NCBI GenBank assembly: GCA_038873195.1
Contig: JAVZEV010000001.1
Span: 214,490-278,489, forward strand
Source of the DNA: Candidatus Bathyarchaeia archaeon
Lineage (GTDB): Archaea; Thermoproteota; Bathyarchaeia; Bathyarchaeales; Bathycorpusculaceae
Direction: 5' to 3'
DNA: 64,000 bases
Shown: positions 43,904 through 52,172 of the stretch, one piece after another
How positions within the stretch are numbered: position 1 is the first letter of the stretch
Layout: the number at the start of each line of letters is the position of its first letter
The notes under the pieces: model-generated
What the model saw: the letters and a program-made list of their open reading frames with translations, nothing else
Databases searched by the model: none
What the model was told of the DNA's origin: nothing
Translations under genes and position numbers: made by a program

Positions 43904-44959
43904 ATGACTTTGACAAAGCCTAAAATCACTTGGAAAAACATTGTTTTGCCAGCAGCAGGTCTATTGGCTTTTTTTCTGTATCTGTATTTCTTTAATGTGG
44001 ATATTCCAGAAATAATTGCAATTGCTCAGCGTATTGATGTTTCTGTTTATTTTTTGGCGATTGTGACGGTTTTGTTTGAGACGTTTTTCTTTTCTTTGTC
44101 GTGGTATTTTTTGGTCACGTTTCTTTCGGTGAAGCTTTCCATTGTGAGGGCTTTCATGTATGTTTGGTATGGAATTTACATTGACATAATCATTCCTGCA
44201 GAGTCGATAAGTGGAGAAGTTTCAAGAGTCTACCTAATTGAGAGAGAACAGAACGGAACCACTGGAAAAGTTGTTGCTTCTGTTGTTGTTCAGAGACTCA
44301 TGGGTATGGCTGTCAACATCATAAGTCTGCTTCTAGGTATAAGCGTCCTAGTATTGCAAGAACGCGTTAGTGGGGTCCTAATCAACCTAACGTTACTGTT
44401 GACCGCTGTAATTACTATTTTTCTTGTATTGCTGATTCTTTTGTGTTTTAAGGAGACGTGGACGCTGAAGATTGTTGAAGGCGGAATAAGACTAATTGAG
44501 TTTTTGACTCGTGGGCACTGGAAACTTACAAGAATAAAGGATGAAGTGACAAAAATGACTAGAATGTTTCACGGGTCAATCAAAGAGTACGGTCATGCGC
44601 CTAAAAGCCTTTCTCTATCCTTAGTCTTTAACGTTTTATCGTGGCTTTCCAGTTTCGGAGTAGCCTATCTCGTGTTTTTATCCATGCATTTCCCGATTAG
44701 TTGGAGCGTGATAGTTGTTACATGTTCAATAATTGTCGCCATTCAATCCATTCCTTTGGGCGTTCCGTTTGAGGCTGGGCTTCCAGAAATAACGATGGCG
44801 TCACTTTTTCAATGGCTAACCCCTAATATGACGATGGACATCGCGGCAACCGCAACAATCTTAATACGTATTCTAACTGTTTGGCTCAGGTTTTTCATAG
44901 GGTTCGCCGTGCAGCAGTGGCTTGAAATTAAAGCAATAACAACGAAAAAGATGACCTAA
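43904..44959 (+). CDS. Lysylphosphatidylglycerol synthase/AglD-like (UPF0104) membrane flippase
   Basis: About 351 residues from ATG 43904 with about eight transmembrane helices. The family signature is IIPAESISGEVSRVYLIERE near residues 90-110 (P-x-x-x-x-G-E-x-x-R), plus VVASVVVQRLMGMAV and a C-terminal PLGVPFEAGLPEITM. In archaea relatives such as AglD act in lipid-linked glycan or dolichol handling. An upstream GTG-type extension to 43808 gives a cysteine-rich non-conserved stretch and is not used. rimI follows with no gap. Confidence 0.82.
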   Translation: MTLTKPKITWKNIVLPAAGLLAFFLYLYFFNVDIPEIIAIAQRIDVSVYFLAIVTVLFETFFFSLSWYFLVTFLSVKLSIVRAFMYVWYGIYIDIIIPAESISGEVSRVYLIEREQNGTTGKVVASVVVQRLMGMAVNIISLLLGISVLVLQERVSGVLINLTLLLTAVITIFLVLLILLCFKETWTLKIVEGGIRLIEFLTRGHWKLTRIKDEVTKMTRMFHGSIKEYGHAPKSLSLSLVFNVLSWLSSFGVAYLVFLSMHFPISWSVIVVTCSIIVAIQSIPLGVPFEAGLPEITMASLFQWLTPNMTMDIAATATILIRILTVWLRFFIGFAVQQWLEIKAITTKKMT

Positions 44960-45412
44960 ATGGAAGTCACAATAGAAGACGCGTCAATCCAACACTTAGA
45001 TAGGCTATATGAAATCGAAATGGAATGCTTCGACAAAGAAGCCTTTACAAAACAGCAAATTGCCGATTTACTAACAGATTACAATTCTGTAGGTTTGGTT
45101 GCAAAAATAAACGGCAAGATAGTCGGCTTCGTCATAGGAATGTTATACGTGGAAAGAACAGCATTGGCAGGACATATTTTAACAATAGACGTTTCAACCG
45201 TCTACCGAAAAAAAGGAATAGCACAAAAACTTTTACATGAACTTGAAAAAATCTTCAAGGAAAAAGGTGCTAAAACATGCCATCTTGAAGTACGCGAAGA
45301 CAATATCGCCGCGTTGAGGCTTTATCAGAAGCTTGGATACAAGAAAGTTGCGCGTCTCAAAGGCTATTATAAAGATGCAAATGGAATATACCTAAGAAAG
45401 AGCTTAACCTAA
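44960..45412 (+). CDS. rimI: Archaeal N-alpha-acetyltransferase (RimI-like)
   Basis: 150 residues, GNAT fold. Acetyl-CoA loop VSTVYRKKGIAQKLLHELEK, then HLEVREDNIAALRLYQKLGY and VARLKGYYKDANGIYL are the RimI/Naa10 landmarks. In archaea this enzyme acetylates N-termini of many proteins. Its start abuts the previous stop codon. Overlaps the convergent DUF296 gene by 9 bp. Confidence 0.93.
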   Translation: MEVTIEDASIQHLDRLYEIEMECFDKEAFTKQQIADLLTDYNSVGLVAKINGKIVGFVIGMLYVERTALAGHILTIDVSTVYRKKGIAQKLLHELEKIFKEKGAKTCHLEVREDNIAALRLYQKLGYKKVARLKGYYKDANGIYLRKSLT

Positions 45413-45829
45413 CTTTAACAGATTCAGCTTTGTTTTTTCGTCAAAGACTCTCTGTAAGTTCACTCCAGCGCCCTCAATTATCACAAGCTCCACTGTGGCG
45501 CCAACATGAGAATCCTTCATCAAATGTCCGCCATAAGCTCTGCCTTCCTCATCTGAAACAACCAGATGCGCATGAACTATTATCTCGCCTTTTTCATTAA
45601 CAGCGATGTTTCCCATACCCGAGGCAATTTCTAATGGGCCATCCAATCGAATAGACTTGTATTGTCCTTCTTTGTAATATCCCAGCACTGCATCTTTTAA
45701 GCTTCCAATAAAGATGAGAACTCCAGCTTTTACACCGCTTTCTTCCACTCGCTTCTTTATGGCTTCAGCTAAATCCTCATCTTCCAGTATGCGCGAAAAA
45801 TAAATTTTTCCAACTTGTCCCTTAAGCAT
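45404..45829 (-). CDS. DUF296/PCC-domain protein
   Basis: 141 residues from ATG 45829 (GGTGGAG upstream; ATG 45841 also in frame). The plant-and-prokaryote-conserved (PCC) domain is complete: GVLIFIGSLKDAVLGYYKEG, then GMGNIAVNEKGEIIVHAHLV and AYGGHLMKDSHVGATVEL with its histidine cluster. Prokaryotic members are trimeric and may bind nucleic acid or metals; function unknown. Confidence 0.9.
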   Translation of the reverse strand: MLKGQVGKIYFSRILEDEDLAEAIKKRVEESGVKAGVLIFIGSLKDAVLGYYKEGQYKSIRLDGPLEIASGMGNIAVNEKGEIIVHAHLVVSDEEGRAYGGHLMKDSHVGATVELVIIEGAGVNLQRVFDEKTKLNLLKLG

Positions 45830-45922
45830 ATTCTCCACCATTTCTAGGCTTGTTTATTTTAGGGTTCTTCTTTTGTGTTTTGGTGTTTCTAAAGGTTTTG
45901 AGCGCAAACCCTAAAAGGCTCA

Positions 45923-46216
45923 ATGCCTAAGATTATTGGTTGTGAAGGCAATTTGACTGGGAGAAAGAGTAGCGACACGCAAGGCTTAGTTAGGGCTATT
46001 GTAGTTTTACTTCGCAACACCACTTGGCGATGCGGAAGACTAGAACGCTCAATAGTTAACCACCTGCACAAAAGAACTGCGGGATTTGGAAAACCTGAAA
46101 TGCCCGTGAAAGACATGCTTCAAACTTTCCAAGTGACAGGCAAAAAGAAGAACGAATTTTTAGACGCGATTAGGCGGTTGGAAAGAAGGAATATAATAAG
46201 AATCTTGAAGTTCTGA
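45923..46216 (+). CDS. Small uncharacterised protein, possible helix-turn-helix
   Basis: 97 residues, basic. RAIVVLLRNTTWRCGRLERS and KKNEFLDAIRRLERRNIIRI could form two helix pairs of a small winged or helical DNA-binding fold. No family recognised. Start ATG 45923 with a weak upstream AAAAGG. Confidence 0.6.
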   Translation: MPKIIGCEGNLTGRKSSDTQGLVRAIVVLLRNTTWRCGRLERSIVNHLHKRTAGFGKPEMPVKDMLQTFQVTGKKKNEFLDAIRRLERRNIIRILKF

Positions 46217-46256
46217 CCATCCGTAAACTTAAATACTATTAGAAAAGCCCTTTTTT

Positions 46257-46709
46257 CTAGGATTTTTCCAAGAGTTCCTTTGCGTTTGCAATCCATTTTT
46301 CAGTGATTTTTGGCGAAATCTTCAGTTTTGCGCCTAAATCGTTTGCTGAAGCCTTAGCTAAGTCTTCAACAGTGTGTATTCCTAAGGCTTTTAATTGTGC
46401 TGCTCTCTTTTCTTTGATGCCTTTTACCGTTGTAAGCTCGATTTTTGGTGGTGCCACTTCGACAACCGTTTCGGGTTTTGTCTCTTGCACAACCTCCGTA
46501 GTAGCCGATACTTGTGGCGGTGGTGGAGCTTCGATGGTCGCGGCTCTTGCTTTTGGTCTTAGCGTATAGCCTAACCCTAAGAATAGAAGACCGAATACTG
46601 CTGTAGTTACAGCTGACAGCTCTCTTAATTCAAATGGATAGACGGCGAATATTCCGGTCACAATGAACAATATTATTGCTACTCCGTAAAGGGCGTAATC
46701 TGAACGCAT
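46257..46709 (-). CDS. Membrane protein with cytoplasmic helix-hairpin-helix domain
   Basis: 150 residues. Two hydrophobic helices at about residues 7-25 and 33-50, a linker rich in Pro/Glu, then a C-terminal helix-hairpin-helix type domain (VKGIKEKRAAQLKALGIHTV, DLAKASANDLGAKLKISPKI) like those in DUF4332 or ribosomal S13-type helices. Membrane-tethered HhH proteins are common in archaea and may bind DNA at the membrane; role unknown. Confidence 0.8.
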   Translation of the reverse strand: MRSDYALYGVAIILFIVTGIFAVYPFELRELSAVTTAVFGLLFLGLGYTLRPKARAATIEAPPPPQVSATTEVVQETKPETVVEVAPPKIELTTVKGIKEKRAAQLKALGIHTVEDLAKASANDLGAKLKISPKITEKWIANAKELLEKS

Positions 46710-46825
46710 ACTAGTCTTCTCCCTAACCCTCTATGTTCTATGGATTGGTTTAAATAATTTTCTGAATTTTAAAAGGTGAAAAATGGAAATTTTGTTGTTT
46801 TTTTGTCTTTCTGCCCGTTTCAGCC

Positions 46826-48211
46826 TTACTGCTTAAGCAGTTTCTCTTCTGGCGGCGGTTTCTTTATTAATCCCTCTTTCATCAGCAACTTCACGGATTC
46901 TCTGGCATTTTGAATTATCGCAACTGCTCTTTCGTAGAGCTCTTGCTTGCTGGGTTTGACTCGTGCTACGCCTTGTTCAATGGATTTTAATGCGCATGCC
47001 ACCGCTTCTCTTGGGAAAACTTCCCATTCTTCCATTCTTGGCAAAATGTCTTCTTCATGCATTCCCCGTTCTTCAGCGAACTTTGCAAGTTCTTGAGCAG
47101 CTGCAATACACATGTCATCTGTGACTGTTTTCGCCTTCACGTCCAAGACTCCTCGGAAGATGGCTGGAAAACCGAGGCTATTGTTGACTTGATTTGGAAA
47201 GTCGCTTCTGCCTGTGGCTACTATTCGTGCTCCTGCTTCTTTTGCTTCCCATGGCCATATTTCTGGTATTGGGTTTGCGCAAGCAAAAATTATTGCATCG
47301 TCAGCCATTGTTTTAACCCATTCGGGTTTTATTGTGCCGGGTCCTGGTTTTGATGCGGCTACCACTGCGTCTGCGTCTTTGAAGGCTTCGGCTATGTCGC
47401 CTTTTCTGCCTTCAGCGTTTGTTTTTTGGGAAAGCTCGTATTTCCATGGGTCTTCTTCTTTTGTTATGTCCTTTCTGCCTGGGTAGATTATGCCTTTGGT
47501 GTCGACTAGTAAGATGTTGCCTGGTTTGATTCCCCATCTTATTAGGACGTAGGCGGTTCTGAGGTTGGCTGAGCCAGCGCCCACGAGGGTTATGAGGCTT
47601 TCTTTTGGTTTTTTGCCTACTATTTTGAAGGCGTTCATTAAGCCAGCCAATATTACTGTGGCTGTGCCTTGCTGGTCGTCATGCCAAACGGGAATTTGCA
47701 GGCGTTCTCTAGCTTTTTCTAGAACGTAGAAACATTTCGGTTTCTCTATATCTTCCAGGTTTATGCCGCCAAAGGTTGGCTCGATGAGTTCGCATGCGCG
47801 GACTATCTCGTCTTGATCTTTAGTTTTTAGGCACACCGGGAAAGCGTCCACGCCGCCGAGATACTTGAATAGTAGAGCTTTGCCTTCCATTACTGGCATG
47901 GCTGCTTCTGGACCGATGTCGCCTAAGCCTAAAACGCGGGTGCCATCGGACACTACAGCCACGTAGTTCCAGCGGTTTGTAAGTTCGAATGATTTGTCCT
48001 TATCGGCTTGAATTTCTTTGCATGCTGCTGCTACGCCGGGCGTGTACCATATTGCGAAGTCATCTGGGCTTGCAACGGCGCATTTTGGCATGATTTGGAC
48101 TTTTCCGCTGTAGAATTTGTGTAAGGGTGGAGCTAATTGGGAGGGTTTTTTGGCTTTAGCTAGCAGTTCTTCCACGGTTAGTTTTCTTCTTTCTTCTTTT
48201 GGTTTAGACAT
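46826..48211 (-). CDS. NAD(P)-dependent malic enzyme
   Basis: 461 residues. Landmarks: KPSQLAPPLHKFYSGKVQIM, YTPGVAAACKEI, VVSDGTRVLGLGDIGPEAAM, the catalytic lysine in FGGINLEDIEKPKCF, VWHDDQQGTATVILAGL and the Rossmann TLVGAGSANLRTAYVLI. Decarboxylates malate to pyruvate with NAD(P)H production, or runs in reverse. The C-terminus has a short extra helical part EDILPRMEEWEVFP. No PEP- or pyruvate-metabolising partner genes are adjacent. Confidence 0.96.
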   Translation of the reverse strand: MSKPKEERRKLTVEELLAKAKKPSQLAPPLHKFYSGKVQIMPKCAVASPDDFAIWYTPGVAAACKEIQADKDKSFELTNRWNYVAVVSDGTRVLGLGDIGPEAAMPVMEGKALLFKYLGGVDAFPVCLKTKDQDEIVRACELIEPTFGGINLEDIEKPKCFYVLEKARERLQIPVWHDDQQGTATVILAGLMNAFKIVGKKPKESLITLVGAGSANLRTAYVLIRWGIKPGNILLVDTKGIIYPGRKDITKEEDPWKYELSQKTNAEGRKGDIAEAFKDADAVVAASKPGPGTIKPEWVKTMADDAIIFACANPIPEIWPWEAKEAGARIVATGRSDFPNQVNNSLGFPAIFRGVLDVKAKTVTDDMCIAAAQELAKFAEERGMHEEDILPRMEEWEVFPREAVACALKSIEQGVARVKPSKQELYERAVAIIQNARESVKLLMKEGLIKKPPPEEKLLKQ

Positions 48212-48423
48212 TTTATCATCCTCTTTGAATGAGATGTTGTTGTGTTTTAAAAACTGGTTTTAAAGGTTGCGGTTGATTTTATAATGAAGTATTACACGAA
48301 TTGCGCATTTGCGCATGCCCTTTGAGTGTAGGCTGATTATTTTAGATAAGTATTTGTAGGTCATAAAACTTAACTTTAAACTTGTCATGCTTTTTAACAT
48401 TCTCTAATTGAATAAATCATTGG

Positions 48424-49185
48424 GTGCACCTCGTGTCATCAGTTTACAAGATTACCTTGATACTGCTTACTGGTTTAATAGTGCTGTTTGCGTTTCAAGC
48501 ATATTATCCTGCGTTTATTTACGTGTTTTCAAATAGTTTTCTCGCTATAATAGCCGGCGTAGCAGTTGTATGCTCGGGGTTTTCTCTGCAAAAATACTGG
48601 CACAAGGCTAAGGAGCAGTTTTCAATTGTTTGGCTTTTCTTCACGTTAGGATTATTCCTTTGGTTTGTTGGAGAAGCCATACGAGTTGGTTATACGCTTG
48701 TGTGGAACGTGGAGATGCCTTATCCGTCTCTGGCTGATGTTTTTTGGTTGGGTGGTTGCATACCGTTATTTATTGCGTTATACTTGTATGTTGAAATTTT
48801 CAAATCAGTACTTTCTCGTGGAATATTAACTGCTTCTATGACGGTTACTTTAGGCTTGGCTCTTTTCGTCTCCGTAAGCGTGATAACTCCAGTTGTTAGA
48901 ACGGAAGATGCGGTTACAAGAATTGTGGGTTTTCTTTATCCCATATTGGACATGGCGTTGTTGTCTATGGCTTTTTTGGGTCTCTTAATTTTTCTTAAAG
49001 GAAGCCTTGGCAAATCGTGGGCGTTTATCTGTTCTGGCGTGCTCTTGAACGCGTGGGCTGACGTGCTTTTTAGCTACACAGAATTGCGAAGAACCTATTA
49101 TGCGGGGCATCCGATAGAACTGCTCTATGCGGTGTCATATGTGTTCTTTTTACTGGCATTCTACATACACGTAAAGGAGCTTTAG
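48424..49185 (+). CDS. Seven-helix membrane protein, sensor-like
   Basis: 253 residues with about seven evenly spaced hydrophobic helices and an aromatic-rich loop VWNVEMPYPSLADVFWLGGC, a layout seen in membrane-sensor (MASE-like) parts of archaeal histidine kinases, here without any kinase or output domain. GTG 48424 or GTG 48433 starts it. It is followed 12 bp later by a small NitrOD5-like gene, which suggests a sensor-effector pair. Confidence 0.65.
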   Translation: MHLVSSVYKITLILLTGLIVLFAFQAYYPAFIYVFSNSFLAIIAGVAVVCSGFSLQKYWHKAKEQFSIVWLFFTLGLFLWFVGEAIRVGYTLVWNVEMPYPSLADVFWLGGCIPLFIALYLYVEIFKSVLSRGILTASMTVTLGLALFVSVSVITPVVRTEDAVTRIVGFLYPILDMALLSMAFLGLLIFLKGSLGKSWAFICSGVLLNAWADVLFSYTELRRTYYAGHPIELLYAVSYVFFLLAFYIHVKEL

Positions 49186-49197
49186 GAGAAATAACCC

Positions 49198-49563
49198 TTG
49201 ACTGAAGACTCCACTAATTTCAAACGCCTTCTGTTCGAAGCTGTCGATGAAGGCTTATTAGTGCTCGGAAAAAGCGGAAGAGATGCAGTTTATTTTCATC
49301 TGGAAAGTTTGTATTCGCTGAGGAAAGAAGATGTTCTTGAAAAACCTGACGTTTTTGTTGAAAGTTTAAGAAAGATTTTTGGGATGGGCGCTGGAGTAAT
49401 CGAAAAAGCAATTTTGAAAAGTCTTTATGAGAAGCTTGGTTTGGATTACAAAGAAGATAAAAATTGGGATTTTGCAGCATACTTGAACGAGGCAAAAAAC
49501 GCAGTTAGAAGGAATCCCACAGAGATTGTAGAAGTTTCCGGTACTAGTGGAATTCTCTCTTAA
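49198..49563 (+). CDS. NitrOD5-like small domain protein
   Basis: 121 residues. FKRLLFEAVDEGLLVLGKSG, then DAVYFHLESLYSLRKEDVLE and LRKIFGMGAGVIEKAILKSL follow the NitrOD5-type helical pattern seen fused to archaeal signalling proteins. Start TTG 49198 with AGGAGA upstream. Coupled to the seven-helix protein gene; likely a signalling partner, but function is not established. Confidence 0.7.
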   Translation: MTEDSTNFKRLLFEAVDEGLLVLGKSGRDAVYFHLESLYSLRKEDVLEKPDVFVESLRKIFGMGAGVIEKAILKSLYEKLGLDYKEDKNWDFAAYLNEAKNAVRRNPTEIVEVSGTSGILS

Positions 49564-49572
49564 TTAGCATAT

Positions 49573-50364
49573 TCACAGTTTTCTTGCCTTCAACCCTAAA
49601 AGAACATGTTGTGTTCTTTGGAAGCCTATTTTCTCGTATACGCGCCTTGCTGGAATATTGTCCTCTGCGACCCAAAGAACAGCGTCTTTGCCTAAGTTGA
49701 GTATTTCTTTTACGATGGCGGAGACTACTGAAGTTGCGAGCCCTTTTCCTCTTGAAAACTCAACCGTGTATACACCTCTGATGAGCGCCATTGTGTCTAA
49801 TATTTCTGAAGTAGTTGCGGTAGATGCTAACGTGCAGTTGTCGTATGCACCGTAGGCTATGCCTCTTTCTATGGCGTCTTTTATTCTGTTTGCCCATTCT
49901 TCTCCAAAATTCTTTGCTACTTCTTTAAGGTCTTCTATATCCAATTTTTTGACTTTATGCTGAATTGACGGCTTGAAAGTTTTTACGGTTGCTTTCATGA
50001 TTAGATATGCGGTGATTTTGTCCTTGCTTGCTTTGTCAGTTGGCTTTATTGGTTCAAAGAGCTTTCTTACGATTGTGAGATGGTGAGGTTCTATAACGAA
50101 TGTTGGTTCGCTTAAGGCAACATATTGTATGAGCTTGTCTATGCTTTCTACTGTTCCATGAGTGTGAATTATTCTCTTGTCAAATTCAAAAAGATAACCA
50201 CGCACTTCATGATTTTCAGTGGCGGTCCAAATTTGAGTTTTGTTTCTATCGTATCTTAAGTCACAGATTGTGAAGACATGTCGAATCTCGTCTTTTTGAA
50301 GAAACCTTAAGAAATCTTCTCCGTTCGACTTTTCAAGTCTAGCTGTCTTCAATTCGGTTGACAT
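49573..50364 (-). CDS. GNAT-family acetyltransferase with extended N-terminal domain
   Basis: 263 residues. The C-terminal half has the acetyl-CoA motif VEFSRGKGLATSVVSAIVKE and VAEDNIPARRVYEKIGFQR, the N-terminal half (LRFLQKDEIRHVFTICDLRY, FVIEPHHLTIVRKLFEPI) resembles the first lobe of tandem-GNAT-type proteins. Substrate unknown. Convergent with the preceding gene, 9 bp apart. Confidence 0.88.
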   Translation of the reverse strand: MSTELKTARLEKSNGEDFLRFLQKDEIRHVFTICDLRYDRNKTQIWTATENHEVRGYLFEFDKRIIHTHGTVESIDKLIQYVALSEPTFVIEPHHLTIVRKLFEPIKPTDKASKDKITAYLIMKATVKTFKPSIQHKVKKLDIEDLKEVAKNFGEEWANRIKDAIERGIAYGAYDNCTLASTATTSEILDTMALIRGVYTVEFSRGKGLATSVVSAIVKEILNLGKDAVLWVAEDNIPARRVYEKIGFQRTQHVLLGLKARKL

Positions 50365-50450
50365 CTCGTTTCAATGGAAACTAAACTCACACGTAATTGT
50401 TAAAAGAAGAAAACATTTGGGAAATTTTCTTTACGTTGCAGACAAAGCGT

Positions 50451-50927
50451 TTAGTATCGTCTTTGTCTGTAGCCGCCTCTCCTTTCTCGTCCGCCAAAGT
50501 CCCTTCTGCCGCGTCCTCTGAAGGGGCGTCTTGGTTGCTCATAGACTTTCGTTGACAGATTATTTTCTGTGTTAACTTCGCTTGCTAATGCTTCTTTTGC
50601 AACTTCCAACGTGCCGTATCTGCCAACGTTTAGTCGCATGTTACCTTTGAACAGTGTGATGTAGCCGTTTCCAACGGTTATTGTGTCGCCTTCGTTGATT
50701 TTTTCGATGTTATCGTCCCATAATGTCAAGTATACGCATCCTGTTTCGTCGCCCACTAACGCATCGCACACGCGGTGTGGCGCGCCGTCTCTGCCTGCTG
50801 CTATGTTTCTGATTTCGCTTTTGGAGACAACTTTTGCTGTGACGTTTACTGCTCTTGAGGCGGGAGTTAATTCGCCTACTTTCACGTCTACGGGTTGTTT
50901 AGGTCCTGAAAAACCTTCAACTGCCAA
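50451..50927 (-). CDS. OB-fold single-stranded DNA/RNA-binding protein with RG-rich tail
   Basis: 158 residues. A single OB fold at about 12-105: VNVTAKVVSKSEIRNI, CDALVGDETGCVYLTLWDDN, INEGDTITVGNGYITLFKG, MRLNVGRYGTLEV, matching SOSS-B/RPA-like archaeal SSBs. The tail PFRGRGRRDFGGRERRGGYR is an arginine-glycine-rich nucleic-acid-binding end. Start TTG 50927 with AAGGTG upstream. Protects single strands in replication or repair. Confidence 0.92.
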   Translation of the reverse strand: MAVEGFSGPKQPVDVKVGELTPASRAVNVTAKVVSKSEIRNIAAGRDGAPHRVCDALVGDETGCVYLTLWDDNIEKINEGDTITVGNGYITLFKGNMRLNVGRYGTLEVAKEALASEVNTENNLSTKVYEQPRRPFRGRGRRDFGGRERRGGYRQRRY

Positions 50928-51103
50928 ATTTTTTCAACACCTTATATTTTGACAAAACACATAACATTACATTGACTCTTAAGGCTTGCGGTTATGTTTT
51001 TTTCTGATGTTAAAGTATTGAGGCGTAATTATTAGGTTTTGTCGTGTGTTGGGATTCATAAGTTATAAGTTAAAGTATAGTCTCTTGATATTCACGATAG
51101 AAA

Positions 51104-51343
51104 ATGAAAGCCACCGCAAACATCAACCGCCGAATTCGCATGCTCTTCCACACGTTAGGCTTAAGCTGCCTAGGCGGCGCAATATTCTTGCAAGTGCTGG
51201 TTTTCGCAGATATCGCAAACCGTGGATATTTTATGGCGGTGGAAAAGAATCCTGCAATCTTAACGTTCGAGATTATCCTAACAGCGTTTGCGCTTATCTA
51301 CTTCATATACATATATCAACGTTTTATACGCTCAATAAGATGA
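51104..51343 (+). CDS. Two-helix small membrane protein
   Basis: 79 residues with hydrophobic helices LGLSCLGGAIFLQVLVFADI and LTFEIILTAFALIYFIYIYQ and basic ends. No family recognised. Confidence 0.55.
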   Translation: MKATANINRRIRMLFHTLGLSCLGGAIFLQVLVFADIANRGYFMAVEKNPAILTFEIILTAFALIYFIYIYQRFIRSIR

Positions 51344-51468
51344 ACAAGTTTCAACTTAATTTTTGAAGCTTTTCTCTAGTTTCTGCAAGGCTACAAGGAA
51401 ATGATGATAAACCTTAAATTGTCATCCATAAAACTCAATCATTAATTCCTTTGTTAGGTCGTGAAAAA

Positions 51469-52155
51469 ATGAAAAAACTCAAACATTTAACAACAGTCAT
51501 AATTATCTTGACTTTCGCACCGACATTTGCTCGTAGTTCAGCAGTGCAGTCGGCAACTGACTTGCAGATGTTTTTCTCAGAAGAGTATGTCGGTATTTCA
51601 ATAATGATAAACGCGACGCAGAAAACTCTCCCAAGCGAAAATGTAACAGTTCACCTATGGGTCAAGTGCACATCTGCCAACGTTAAAATTGACTATTTAA
51701 ACTTTACAGTTTATGGCTTCTTAAAGGGAGAAGAACAAATTCCGCTGAACACCACGAGTATACTAATGGATGAGTCTTTATCCTTTGATGAAACAAGAGA
51801 ATACCATTATGACATTCTAATACCTCACGACATTTGGAGCGCAACTTTCGGCGAATTACGCCTCAGTTATGCAATCGCAGACGACTCTTACAAACGAAAT
51901 GCAGGTTTTCCAATGACGATTGTTGAAAATACCTATCTAAGTGAGATTGAGCAACAACTTGCAAGTTTGAATGAGACTTATCAACAGTTAAGCAATAATT
52001 ATACAAGCCTTCAGCAAGACTACGAGTCACTTAAAGGAAACTTAGGTCAGCTTGAGAGCACACGACAAGCAGTAATCGCTTTGGCGGTTGTCACCATTTT
52101 CTTTGTAGCCACAACCGTCTACTTGATTATGCGAAAGCCAAAACAGACGTGGTAG
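51469..52155 (+). CDS. Exported coiled-coil protein with C-terminal membrane anchor
   Basis: From ATG 51469 about 228 residues: a signal peptide (TVIIILTFAPTFARSSAV), a beta-rich extracellular domain with several N-linked sequons, a coiled coil at about 165-200 (EIEQQLASLNETYQQLSNNY), and one C-terminal helix (VIALAVVTIFFVATTVYLIM) with basic cytoplasmic end. Same plan as the other surface proteins here. GTG/TTG starts up to 51451 are possible. Function unknown. Confidence 0.75.
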   Translation: MKKLKHLTTVIIILTFAPTFARSSAVQSATDLQMFFSEEYVGISIMINATQKTLPSENVTVHLWVKCTSANVKIDYLNFTVYGFLKGEEQIPLNTTSILMDESLSFDETREYHYDILIPHDIWSATFGELRLSYAIADDSYKRNAGFPMTIVENTYLSEIEQQLASLNETYQQLSNNYTSLQQDYESLKGNLGQLESTRQAVIALAVVTIFFVATTVYLIMRKPKQTW

Positions 52156-52172
52156 CTTCTTACTTCCTCATT

